Positions 35,104 to 44,109 of a DNA stretch of 64,000 bases are shown piece after piece. Positions within the stretch are counted from its first letter, which is position 1. Each line of letters starts with the position of its first letter. This DNA comes from Helicobacter cholecystus (GTDB lineage: Bacteria; Campylobacterota; Campylobacteria; Campylobacterales; Helicobacteraceae): assembly GCF_003364215.1 (NCBI RefSeq), contig NZ_NXLU01000006.1, positions 28,505 to 92,504 of the forward strand, written 5' to 3'. Position numbers and translations under genes: made by a program. Under the pieces are notes generated by a model, which ran no database searches, was not told the origin of the DNA, and worked only from the letters and a program-made list of their open reading frames with translations.

Positions 35104-35817
35104 TTAAAATACGATAGAGACAGAGGCTCCTAGGTTCATATAGTTATATTTTTTATTACTTGTTACTTCTTCTTGGCGAAGAACCTCATTCTCTGTGCTT
35201 CTCCAATCATTCTTTAGCTTCCCAAAGAGTGCATGGGCTTTAAGATTGATAATATTTGCGATTCGATATCCCAATGAAGCACCATAAACAACACCATGAT
35301 ATTGTGTGAGCATTTTTGCGTTACTTACACCATTGCCATTAAACTCTTCTTTAATACTATGATAAGAATATCCTACAAGTCCTGTAAGTTGAAATCCACC
35401 TACATCAATTCCCACACTCAAAGGAACAATTGCTCCCCATCCTAATACATCAGAAAAATTTCTATCAGTTTTTAAAGCATTGGAATATCCTGCTGCAGAG
35501 AGATAGAGAGGGAATTCAAAATTTACACCAAAAATCCCTCTTAATCCACCAGCAGTAGCAATTGTTGTAATAGAAGTTGCATAGCCAAAATCAAGTGAAA
35601 CAAATTCACTTTTTCCAATTTTGCTCCAAGACCCTCCAATTGACCCTTCATTAAAAAGCATCCAACGTTGAACGCTCCCTGTAGCTTTTACACCATTAGT
35701 GATTGAACCTTTTTGAAGATTCTTTGCTCCATTGCTTGATGGTTTTTTTACTGGTGCTGCATTCAAAGCTCCAACCAAACATGTCGCTAAAACCAAACTA
35801 GTGCAAATCTTTTTCAT
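35104..35817 (-). CDS. small outer-membrane beta-barrel protein
   Basis: The 237-aa protein has a Sec signal peptide (KKICTSLVLATCLVGALNA, cleavage near residue 20) and a short Pro/Ser/Asn-rich linker. About eight amphipathic strands follow, ending in an aromatic C-terminus (VSIVF) typical of BamA substrates. It has no match I know to the Hop/Hor porins, though the layout resembles the smaller Helicobacter OMPs. The upstream region contains TAAA-N15-CGATAT, a sigma-28-like element, so expression may be tied to flagellar genes. A TATAAA nearer the start is the housekeeping alternative. Confidence 0.75.
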   Translation of the reverse strand: MKKICTSLVLATCLVGALNAAPVKKPSSNGAKNLQKGSITNGVKATGSVQRWMLFNEGSIGGSWSKIGKSEFVSLDFGYATSITTIATAGGLRGIFGVNFEFPLYLSAAGYSNALKTDRNFSDVLGWGAIVPLSVGIDVGGFQLTGLVGYSYHSIKEEFNGNGVSNAKMLTQYHGVVYGASLGYRIANIINLKAHALFGKLKNDWRSTENEVLRQEEVTSNKKYNYMNLGASVSIVF

Positions 35818-35859
35818 CCTTACTCCTAAAAAATAATCTTAAATTTATAATTTCCTACA

Positions 35860-35884
35860 ATATCGACCAAGAGTAGATTTTTTA
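35860..35884 (-). promoter_or_regulatory. sigma-28 (FliA)-like promoter before the OMP gene
   Basis: On the minus strand TAAA (35884-35881), 15 nt, then CGATAT (35865-35860) precede the outer-membrane protein gene by about 43 nt. The -10 matches the CGATAT form also seen before flaG in this window. A competing TATAAA lies closer to the start codon. Confidence 0.45.
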
Positions 35885-35933
35885 AAACTCTAATTTTTGA
35901 TCTTTATCAATGATTTAACCCACTCTTTGATGA

Positions 35934-37976
35934 TTAAAAAGCAATTTCTTTAATATCTCCTACTTCTAAGAACATTTCATAAATTTCATAGATCAATGCC
36001 TTACGATTTTCTCTTAAAACTTCATTCTCAACATTGACCATCACATGGTCAAAAAATGCTTCAAGTGGAGTTTTGAGCGTAAAAAGTGCTTGAATATATT
36101 CTAAAATGTTCGCAAATTCTTGTTCTTTAATTCTATAGGCAAATTCTAAAAGCTCTCTTTCCTCTTTAACTTCTAATAAGTCTTTGCAAACTGCTTTAGC
36201 TTCCTTCATGTCTTTTGTAATATTTGCAACACGTTTAAATGTAGAGATCAAAGCCTCCTTATCACTCCCTTCAAAGACTTCATTTAATGCAAGAGCTTTT
36301 TTAATAATGCCTCCTAATTCTCTTTCTTTTCCAGCAATCACGCTCCGCAAAATTGAAGCATTAATTTTAATGACACCCTCAATTCTCTCTAATAAAAACC
36401 CCCACACTCTCTCTATATCAAAGCTTGTATAAGAACAAAGTCTTGCCATCTCTTGTAAAGCATGCAAACTTAAAGCAATATTTTGCTCATTAATAATTCT
36501 AATAATCGCATTTCCAGATCGTCTAAGCGCAAAAGGATCTTTTGAGCCACTTGGAATCTTGCCTATACTAAAGAGCGCAAAAATACTATCAAGGCGATAG
36601 GAGAGTGCAACAATGGAGCTAAATTTATCACTAGGCAATCTATCCCCCTCTCCATTAGGAAGGTATTGCTCTGCTATACTTTTTGCAATTTGCTCATCTC
36701 TTAGAGGGACGCCTTTTTTCATCTCTTCAAGTGCATAATACTTACCCATCACTCCCTGAAGTTCTGGGAACTCTCCTACCATTTCACAAAGAAGATCAGA
36801 CTTTGAAATTTTTACAGCCTCTAGCAATCTCTTTAAGCAATCAGGATTGCATGCATTATGCGTAAAAAGATACTCTGCAATCTTGCTTTCACGTTCTACC
36901 TTATCTGCAATGCTCCCAAGCCCCTCAACAAAAGAGATCCTGCTTAAATCATAACTTTGCAATGGTCTCTTAAGGTCATTATGATAGAAAAACATTGCAT
37001 CACTCAATCTTGCTCTAAGAACTTTTTGATTTCCCTTAATAATTTGTTCGACGGATTCACTCATGGAGTTAATCACTACAATAAAACCATTATAGAGTTT
37101 GCCCTCTTTATAAATAGCAAAGTAACGTTGATTTTCTTTCATTGAAGTGATAATCACCTCTTGGGGCAAACTTAAAAATTCTTCATCAAACACTCCCAAT
37201 AGGGCTCTTGGATACTCAGTAATGGCCACCACCTCTGCCAAAAGCTCCGCATCAATTTCAATTTCAATTTTGTATTGCACCTCTAGGGCTTTAAAATCTT
37301 TTAAAATCTTACTCTCTCTTTGTTTAGGATCAAGGGTTATACCATTTTCTAAGAGAATACTCTTAAACTCTTCAATGCTCTTAAACTCTCTGGGCTCAAA
37401 TCCACAATCACGATGCACAAAAGTTTCAAGCCTACTTCTAATCCCAAAGATTTCAAACTCTATCCCTTTCCCTCCAAACAACACTGCAATATTACGAATA
37501 GGCCTAATAAAACTCTCACTCAAATCCCCCCATCTCATACTTTTTCCAAAATTTAAAGACTCTAACCACTCTTTAATCATATTGGGTAAAAGCTCACAAC
37601 TCTTCCTTCCCTCTTTTACTCTACTAAAATAAAGCACTTCTTTGCCCTCTTTATTTATTGTAGAAATTTCACCTTCCCCACATTTTTTTACAAATCCCTC
37701 TCCTGCCTTACTCAATCCCTTGCTCTTATCTGCATCAATATAAGCAATCTCTACAGGAGGACCAAAAAGCTCAATATACTGATCTTCTTGCTTAAGTGGA
37801 AATTCCCTGCAAAGTAAAACCATTCTTCTTGGTGTATAAAAAAATTCAAATTCACTGGATAAAAAATATTCTTCAAGCTTCTTATTCCATTTTTGCAAAA
37901 TATTTGGCTCTTCTTTAAGAAAAGGAATAGCTGGAAGCTCTTCACTTAAAATCTCTATTAACACTTCTGTTTTCAA
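35934..37976 (-). CDS. glyS: glycyl-tRNA synthetase beta subunit
   Basis: This is the beta subunit of the bacterial alpha2-beta2 glycyl-tRNA synthetase. It carries tRNA-binding and the HD-like and anticodon-binding regions. The 680-aa length and the sequence LLIEILSEELPA-type start (VLIEILSEELPAIPF) are typical, with FYTPRRMVLL and a C-terminal DALRD-like domain. The alpha subunit (glyQ) is not in this window, which is normal for this group. The start is TTG at 37976, preceded by AAGGATAG; no ATG is available upstream. It diverges from the SLT gene over 67 bp. Confidence 0.95.
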   Translation of the reverse strand: MKTEVLIEILSEELPAIPFLKEEPNILQKWNKKLEEYFLSSEFEFFYTPRRMVLLCREFPLKQEDQYIELFGPPVEIAYIDADKSKGLSKAGEGFVKKCGEGEISTINKEGKEVLYFSRVKEGRKSCELLPNMIKEWLESLNFGKSMRWGDLSESFIRPIRNIAVLFGGKGIEFEIFGIRSRLETFVHRDCGFEPREFKSIEEFKSILLENGITLDPKQRESKILKDFKALEVQYKIEIEIDAELLAEVVAITEYPRALLGVFDEEFLSLPQEVIITSMKENQRYFAIYKEGKLYNGFIVVINSMSESVEQIIKGNQKVLRARLSDAMFFYHNDLKRPLQSYDLSRISFVEGLGSIADKVERESKIAEYLFTHNACNPDCLKRLLEAVKISKSDLLCEMVGEFPELQGVMGKYYALEEMKKGVPLRDEQIAKSIAEQYLPNGEGDRLPSDKFSSIVALSYRLDSIFALFSIGKIPSGSKDPFALRRSGNAIIRIINEQNIALSLHALQEMARLCSYTSFDIERVWGFLLERIEGVIKINASILRSVIAGKERELGGIIKKALALNEVFEGSDKEALISTFKRVANITKDMKEAKAVCKDLLEVKEERELLEFAYRIKEQEFANILEYIQALFTLKTPLEAFFDHVMVNVENEVLRENRKALIYEIYEMFLEVGDIKEIAF

Positions 37977-37998
37977 AAACTATCCTTTGTGTCGATAT
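37974..37998 (+). promoter_or_regulatory. weak sigma-28-like element before the SLT gene
   Basis: CAAA-N15-CGATAT has the same spacing as the element before the OMP gene, with one mismatch in the -35. A housekeeping-like GATAAT at 38014-38019 is an alternative. Low confidence. Confidence 0.25.
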
Positions 37999-38017
37999 TT
38001 GGCTTTTTTTAGTGATA

Positions 38018-38023
38018 ATTTTA
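38018..38023 (-). promoter_or_regulatory. -10 element for glyS
   Basis: TAAAAT on the minus strand, 41 nt upstream of the TTG start, overlaps the GATAAT available to the divergent SLT gene. The two promoters cannot be occupied at the same time if both are real. Confidence 0.35.
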
Positions 38024-38043
38024 TCTAAACAAAAAGGCTTAAA

Positions 38044-38664
38044 TTGAAAAAAATTCTGCTATTTTCTTGCATTTTATGCGGATTCTTGGTGCTTTATGCA
38101 AACACTGATGATCCTTGTATAAACATCCAAAAGTTTGATAAAGATCAGCTTCAAACCATTCGCTATGCCTACCATTATGGGAAAAACCATGATCTAGGCT
38201 ATACAATGGCTGCAATTGCATGGAAAGAATCTTGCGCAGGATTGTATCGCATCAATTTTGATGACCCTTCTGCTGGAATCTATCATGCTTATCTTCCTAA
38301 TGTCATTAAACGTCATTACAAAAAGCAAAACACTTCTTTTAGACGCAATATGGTTGCAGAACGGCTTATTCGTGATCTAGAGTTTGCTAGTCAAATTGCA
38401 TTAGAGGAACTTTTATATTGGAAAAAGATTAGAAAGAACAATTGGAAAGCTATGATTAAATCCTATAACAAAGGCTTTAGCTGGGAGAAAAATCGCACAC
38501 GTAATCAAATGGCCCAAAACTATTATGAGGATATTGCCAAAAAGATTGAAATCTTACAAAATTATTTTGAAAAAAACCCCCAAATGCTTCAGCCCATTAA
38601 AAATCTTAAAAAGCCTAATTTCACTCAAAGCATAGAGCAAATTAGGCTTTTAAGTGAGCACTAG
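38044..38664 (+). CDS. exported SLT-fold (lytic transglycosylase/lysozyme-like) protein
   Basis: The 206-aa protein has a signal peptide (KKILLFSCILCGFLVLYA, cleavage near residue 20). An SLT-like core follows whose catalytic block reads AAIAWKESCAG, with Glu62 in the position of the lytic transglycosylase acid. Further motifs include a GIYHAY segment and a YNKGFSW stretch resembling the SLT YNxG motif. The C-terminal ~60 residues are charged helices. It probably cleaves peptidoglycan in the periplasm, for remodelling or for apparatus assembly. Start is TTG 38044, with AAGG upstream. It overlaps the first autotransporter tail to tail by 4 nt. Confidence 0.72.
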   Translation: MKKILLFSCILCGFLVLYANTDDPCINIQKFDKDQLQTIRYAYHYGKNHDLGYTMAAIAWKESCAGLYRINFDDPSAGIYHAYLPNVIKRHYKKQNTSFRRNMVAERLIRDLEFASQIALEELLYWKKIRKNNWKAMIKSYNKGFSWEKNRTRNQMAQNYYEDIAKKIEILQNYFEKNPQMLQPIKNLKKPNFTQSIEQIRLLSEH

Positions 38665-41600
38665 AATTTATATCTAATTCCCACATTCCAGTTAGTTGAA
38701 ACCTCTTTACTTTGTAATCCTACCTTTACTCCTGCTCCACCACTTATTGCAATATTCTCGCCCACATTTCCCTGACCCCCAAGATATACTGACATTGCTG
38801 TATCCACAGTGTAAGGGAGATTGTATCCAATACTTGCAGATCCCACAAATCCAATTTTAGTGCCACTTCCATCATTAAGTAAGCCTTTTTCAAGCATAGG
38901 AAGAAGGAAAATATAATTCTCTCCAAAATATTTCCTCATTTCCACTCCCATATTCACCCCTAATTGATAAGTAGTTAAAGAATTTATTCCAATCGCTGCT
39001 TCTCCATCTCCTCTTCCCTCAGAATTGATCACCATTGCAAAATTAATCCCTCCAAAGGGGCGGAAATAATAAGGACTTTCTTTTTCCCCTACATTAAAGA
39101 CATAGCCATAACGTGCTTCAATATTTGTGGTATAGAAATTATAATTAATGCTCTGTTTAAGCATTTGAGCCACATAAGAGTTTGTTGCACCATAATCAAT
39201 AGAGGCTGTATTTAAACCAATGCTCTGAGAAGCAATCAAATCAACCTCATTATTCTCAAAACTCATACGAGAGTAAAAACCTAAAGAAACATTATGAGAA
39301 TTGTTGGTTGTAAAATTTGCACTATAGGCACCATAACCATAACCAAAATAAAATCCGAGTAAATAGTTTTTCTGCTCCCCTAAGAGGGTATCATATCCTC
39401 CACTAAAGCCATAAACACTCACATTCCCTAAAGTTTTAGAAAATCCCATTGCTCCATCAAAACTTACCCATAGCTCACCCTCTTTAATCCCACTCTCTTC
39501 TTCTAATAAAATCTCATCATCATTGCTTGCATAAGCTACACCTATAGCACGTTTAAGCAATTTAGCAACTTCAAGCTTAGCAAGATAGGGATTTTTTGCT
39601 CTCACCATTCGATTTTCTACATTAATTGCCTTAACCATATTCAGCCCATTAGCAATTTTATGAGAAGCGTATAAACTATCATTAAGCCCAATAAATGCCC
39701 CCGTTACATACTCTAAAGTATTGGCAACAATTTCAACATTTCCATTAGAGATATAAAGTGCCATACCTGTTTTAAGAGGATTATCTTTTGAGTTCATAAT
39801 GGATTGAATGACTAAGGCATTATTTCCAGAAGAAAGAAGAGACTGCATTTGTGCTTTTTTATTTGGGTCTTTAATGCTCTCTAAAAGTTGGGTTACATCA
39901 TTTTGAGTGACTTTAAGATTGAGCATCAAATCCTCTACAATCTCTTTACCCTGCAGATCTGTGCCATATTTGAAATAAGGAGTAAGAGAGATAGAGGAAA
40001 AGGCTCCAAGGCTACTTTTTACATCTTCTAAAGTAATATTTCCATACTCTGCGCTAGAAATCTTTTTCTTAATCCCGCTATTTGTATCAATCAATATAAT
40101 CCCCCCCTCACGTAATGCAAAAAGAGAATCACTCATTGTACTTGTTTGTGATGCTTGGGTAAGAGAGAGAGTAATGAGCGAAGAAGTGTCTTGAGATTCA
40201 AAAAGAATCGATTCTGCAACAACTTGCCCAAAAACCCCTTTTCCCAAAGGCTCACTTGGAGTGATATAAGGCACTGAAGCACTTAAAGCAATGCTATCAT
40301 TTACTCTAAGTGTAGCAAGTCTAGAATTACCCCCTTGTGCTCTTAGCACCCCAGCATCTCCTACACTCACCTTCCCCACCTTTGTGCTAGAGTTAATGCC
40401 CTTAAGACTCAAAGTCCCTTGGGTGCTTGTAAGATTTACCCCATTAATATCTAGATTTTTTGCCTCAATTACACTCTCACCGCTTGAGGTAATACTGCTT
40501 TTGGCTCCAAATCTAAGCTCTGCATTTTGCCCCTCTTTATCCACATATTTAAAGCCCCCATTTTTAAGTGTCAGATCTGTTGTGATTTCTAAAGGATCTG
40601 TGCTCTGCTGTGCTTGAAATGTAAGCATTCCCCCTGTAGAGCTTAGGGCATAATTGCTCTGATCCTCCTTGGCATTAAGTGTGAAAGTATCTGCGATGAT
40701 AGAAGAGTTTCCATAAGAAGTCAGATGATCTTTAAATGTAAGAGAATTATAACCTCCATTCTTTTTGTATTCAAAAATTCCTCCTGCCCCATTTAAAGGA
40801 GTTTCCTCACTTCCTAAAGTGATTGCCCCAAGGCCACTGCCTGCACTCTCTTCTGTGAGTGTGAATACACCATCATTTACCTTAAGAGAGTAAAGCCCAC
40901 TCTCTGCAACCTTAATACTCTTTATACTCAGTGATGAAATCCCACTAGAGGTTAGAAGTGCATCAGCCCTAAGAGTAATTTCAGCTTGACTTGAATCTTG
41001 TTTAATCTGCAATTTTCCACTCTCAAGAGTGATTGAGTTAATAGTTCCAGAAATAGCATTTCCATTACTTGAAGTAGTTTTATCCACAAGAAGCAATCCT
41101 TGTGAGTTATCACTATTGCTTACCTTAATATTGCTATTTTCAAAACTGAGTTTATTCTCTGCAATACTTGCCTTACCTGTGGCCTCTATATCATGAAGCT
41201 TAAGAGTGACTTGAGCTCCACTTGTATTTCCATTATTGGTAGCAAGAAGCTTAGTTTCAGAGGATCCAGCAGAGTCTCCAAGTAAGTAAGTTGTTCCTAT
41301 TACATCAATTTCACTCATACTTGAATCGCCATTGAGTGTGAGTTGTGCATTTTGCACCTTAATAAAAGGAGAGGCAATGAGAGTATGATCCCCCTCTTTT
41401 AACTCCTCAAATTTAAAAGTCTTTGCCTTAAATGTATAAGTGGAGGAATGATTACCATTGCTTCCAATAATACTCAATCCTCCTCCCTTAAAAGTCAATC
41501 CCAAAGTATTGTCACTGAGTTTTTTTGCTGTGCCATTAGTAATTTCAATATCGACATTTGAAGCCCCACCATTTCCTCTCAAATCAAGGGCAATCTCTCC

Positions 41601-44099
41601 CCCAATAGCAAAATTCTCTTCACTCCCGCTAGTTGCTTTAAGTACAAGACTTCCTTTAGTGCTCTCATTTCCAATCAATAAATCCACACCAATGCCTTGC
41701 TCATCTCCATAAACAAACTTACTGGCCTCTATTGTAGAAGTTCCTAAAATATTGATTGAACCCTTTGTTGAGAGATTGAGGGTATTAAAATTATTTCCGC
41801 CATTATCATCAATAATCTTGGCGTCAAGGGAAACATTTTTAAGTGTAAGATTAATTGGAAGCAGATGAACCCCCCCATTTCCTGCATACAATTCTACCTT
41901 TGATGAGCTCCCATCGCTAAAAGTAGTATTAGAGAAATTAAATGCCCCACTGCTTGAGAGTTGTGCTGAAGGATTCCCCTGCTTCATTTCTAGAAATTTT
42001 GCATCAATTAGACCATCTCCATAGGCAAAAAGCCTTAATTTTGTCCCTGATGCACTTGTAGCAAGATCAATCTCTTGATTTTGGAATATAAAGCTTGAAG
42101 CTCGAAAATCTACCGCACTAGGATTAGCACTCCCTGCATCAATTTTAACATAGGCTTGTTGATTTTCTTCTAATCCTTGGGAGGCAAGAGTGAGGGTATA
42201 AAATCTTGTTTCTCCATTTGCTTGATTTCCAATAAAGAGTGTTGAGGCATTAGAGTTTGAGCCTTGAGTGATGAATAATCCTTTGCTTCCATTTGTATCT
42301 TTTGCTTCTGTCCCTATGATACTTACATCTCTATCACTCATCACAACGATATTCTCTAATGTCACCTTTCCTTGAGTAATCAAGGAAGAGGATTGGAGAA
42401 AAAGAAGATTTTTACTCATATCAGAGCTTTTGCCCTCTATCTTTGATCCATTCTCTCCACCATTAAAAGTAATTCCCCCACTTCCTGCCTTTAAAATCAA
42501 GGTGGTTTTCCCACTCCCAGAATTCTCTAAACTCATATCTTGTCCATTTAAGACAATCCCACTTCCCTCAAGTGTAGCTGTTTGACCATTTAAAACCTTG
42601 ATACTTCCATTACTGCCATTTTTTGTAATGTTTAATTCTGAAAGCTCTGCATTATGATTAATGCCTTGTAAAGTGGCATTTGAGAGGGTGATTGAAGTAT
42701 TAGTGATTTGAGATTCTATGGCCTGGAGAGTAAGATCTGTAAGTGTGAAATTATTTGTTGCAATCTTCTCTTTTGCACTCACTCCAATTTTTACAGATCC
42801 TTGAAGACCAGTAGTACTTAAATTTAAGCTATCCCCTAAATTAATCACTTTTCCCACAAAATCAAGTGTCCCCTCACCTGAAAAACTATGATTGCCTGTA
42901 ATGCTAAGTGTCCCCTCATCCCCTACGCTAATACTGTTATGGCTTTTAAGTGTGATTGTGGAGGGATTACTCGTATCACTATTTTTAAGTGTTGAAGTTG
43001 ATGAGAGTTTGATGCTTGTATTCTCTAAGCTAAGTTTTCCCATGTTTAAATCAAGGCTACTCACACTTGTGCTCTCAAGAGTAATATTTTTAAAATTTGC
43101 ATTTTTAAGATCAATGGCACTAAAGCCTTCAATCACAAGCTTTCCGATTTCACTTCCTTGAGGAATCTCAGAGTTTGAAATATTACTAGGGTCTTGATTG
43201 CCAATCTCTCCTGTAATACTCACCTCCTTATTGCTATCCCCCAATGTCAATGTACCACTATTATTTGTGCTTTTAAGTGCAAGGATTGAAGGGGTAGTAG
43301 TAATTTTTCCATCTTGTTTGCTTACAAGATTTTGCAAAGTAATATCTTGATTTGTGATTGTAAGATTCTTGACTCCTGAATTAATTTCTGCACTACCTTG
43401 AATGAGGATTGAGCCATTTTTTTGATCTTGAGAATTAGCAGTGATCGAGAGATTTGAAATAGAAGTAATCTTTGACCCCTCTTTCATCATTATCACTCCA
43501 TTATTAGTGAGTGTATCTTTGACCTTAAGCGTGGAATCACTTCCCTCAAGCACAATTCCCCCATTATTACTAAAAGTATCTATATTAGAAACATCAAAGA
43601 CTGAACCTATTCCAAGATAAAGATTTGAAATCACTTTAACATCACTAAAGCTTTCAAGCAATAAATTAATATCACTGCCAATTGTAATTTTATTGTTTGG
43701 TGCAGAGTTTTGTCCTATAAGAAGAGTTTTAAGAGAACTGCCATCTTTAGCAATAGTGATTTTAGCTTGAGTCTTGCTCTCACCACTTGAGGCAACATTA
43801 TTTCTAATTGTAAGTCCATCACTTAAAACAAGATTTTGTGCTGTGCGTGAATCATCTTTGAAGCTAAAAGTTAAGTCATTGGTTTTTAAATTAAGATAGC
43901 TTGTGCCTCCACTCCAATCTACTCCATAGACTGCCTTTTGATCAAGGTCCTGTTGAGATTGATCTCTTTGAACTTGTGAATTTTTGGGCTTTGTTACATT
44001 AAGACTTGTTGAATTATTCCCAAAATCTGCGATTAAATCTGTATCTGCACATAATGCTTGAGAGAGAACTAAACTCAATGCAATATAACTTTTTCTCAC
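38661..44099 (-). CDS. giant VacA-type autotransporter, copy 1
   Basis: The 1,812-aa type V secreted protein has a signal peptide (SYIALSLVLSQALC), a passenger of about 1,400 residues of Ser/Thr/Asn-rich parallel beta-helix (recurrent L-T-L, G-S-x-I and SITxNS patterns), a helical linker (about 1425-1540) and a C-terminal autotransporter barrel ending NWNVGIRYKF. The linker/barrel start GELWVSFDGAMGF is shared with copy 2. Such passengers reach the surface through the barrel; VacA and its paralogues ImaA, FaaA and VlpC are relatives. Ligand or host target is unknown. Start is GTG with AAGGA 7 nt upstream, overlapping the copy-2 stop. Two G7 tracts (40101-40107, 41870-41876) lie in the ORF. 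Confidence 0.9.
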   Translation of the reverse strand: MRKSYIALSLVLSQALCADTDLIADFGNNSTSLNVTKPKNSQVQRDQSQQDLDQKAVYGVDWSGGTSYLNLKTNDLTFSFKDDSRTAQNLVLSDGLTIRNNVASSGESKTQAKITIAKDGSSLKTLLIGQNSAPNNKITIGSDINLLLESFSDVKVISNLYLGIGSVFDVSNIDTFSNNGGIVLEGSDSTLKVKDTLTNNGVIMMKEGSKITSISNLSITANSQDQKNGSILIQGSAEINSGVKNLTITNQDITLQNLVSKQDGKITTTPSILALKSTNNSGTLTLGDSNKEVSITGEIGNQDPSNISNSEIPQGSEIGKLVIEGFSAIDLKNANFKNITLESTSVSSLDLNMGKLSLENTSIKLSSTSTLKNSDTSNPSTITLKSHNSISVGDEGTLSITGNHSFSGEGTLDFVGKVINLGDSLNLSTTGLQGSVKIGVSAKEKIATNNFTLTDLTLQAIESQITNTSITLSNATLQGINHNAELSELNITKNGSNGSIKVLNGQTATLEGSGIVLNGQDMSLENSGSGKTTLILKAGSGGITFNGGENGSKIEGKSSDMSKNLLFLQSSSLITQGKVTLENIVVMSDRDVSIIGTEAKDTNGSKGLFITQGSNSNASTLFIGNQANGETRFYTLTLASQGLEENQQAYVKIDAGSANPSAVDFRASSFIFQNQEIDLATSASGTKLRLFAYGDGLIDAKFLEMKQGNPSAQLSSSGAFNFSNTTFSDGSSSKVELYAGNGGVHLLPINLTLKNVSLDAKIIDDNGGNNFNTLNLSTKGSINILGTSTIEASKFVYGDEQGIGVDLLIGNESTKGSLVLKATSGSEENFAIGGEIALDLRGNGGASNVDIEITNGTAKKLSDNTLGLTFKGGGLSIIGSNGNHSSTYTFKAKTFKFEELKEGDHTLIASPFIKVQNAQLTLNGDSSMSEIDVIGTTYLLGDSAGSSETKLLATNNGNTSGAQVTLKLHDIEATGKASIAENKLSFENSNIKVSNSDNSQGLLLVDKTTSSNGNAISGTINSITLESGKLQIKQDSSQAEITLRADALLTSSGISSLSIKSIKVAESGLYSLKVNDGVFTLTEESAGSGLGAITLGSEETPLNGAGGIFEYKKNGGYNSLTFKDHLTSYGNSSIIADTFTLNAKEDQSNYALSSTGGMLTFQAQQSTDPLEITTDLTLKNGGFKYVDKEGQNAELRFGAKSSITSSGESVIEAKNLDINGVNLTSTQGTLSLKGINSSTKVGKVSVGDAGVLRAQGGNSRLATLRVNDSIALSASVPYITPSEPLGKGVFGQVVAESILFESQDTSSLITLSLTQASQTSTMSDSLFALREGGIILIDTNSGIKKKISSAEYGNITLEDVKSSLGAFSSISLTPYFKYGTDLQGKEIVEDLMLNLKVTQNDVTQLLESIKDPNKKAQMQSLLSSGNNALVIQSIMNSKDNPLKTGMALYISNGNVEIVANTLEYVTGAFIGLNDSLYASHKIANGLNMVKAINVENRMVRAKNPYLAKLEVAKLLKRAIGVAYASNDDEILLEEESGIKEGELWVSFDGAMGFSKTLGNVSVYGFSGGYDTLLGEQKNYLLGFYFGYGYGAYSANFTTNNSHNVSLGFYSRMSFENNEVDLIASQSIGLNTASIDYGATNSYVAQMLKQSINYNFYTTNIEARYGYVFNVGEKESPYYFRPFGGINFAMVINSEGRGDGEAAIGINSLTTYQLGVNMGVEMRKYFGENYIFLLPMLEKGLLNDGSGTKIGFVGSASIGYNLPYTVDTAMSVYLGGQGNVGENIAISGGAGVKVGLQSKEVSTNWNVGIRYKF

Positions 44100-44109
44100 A
44101 TCTCAATCC

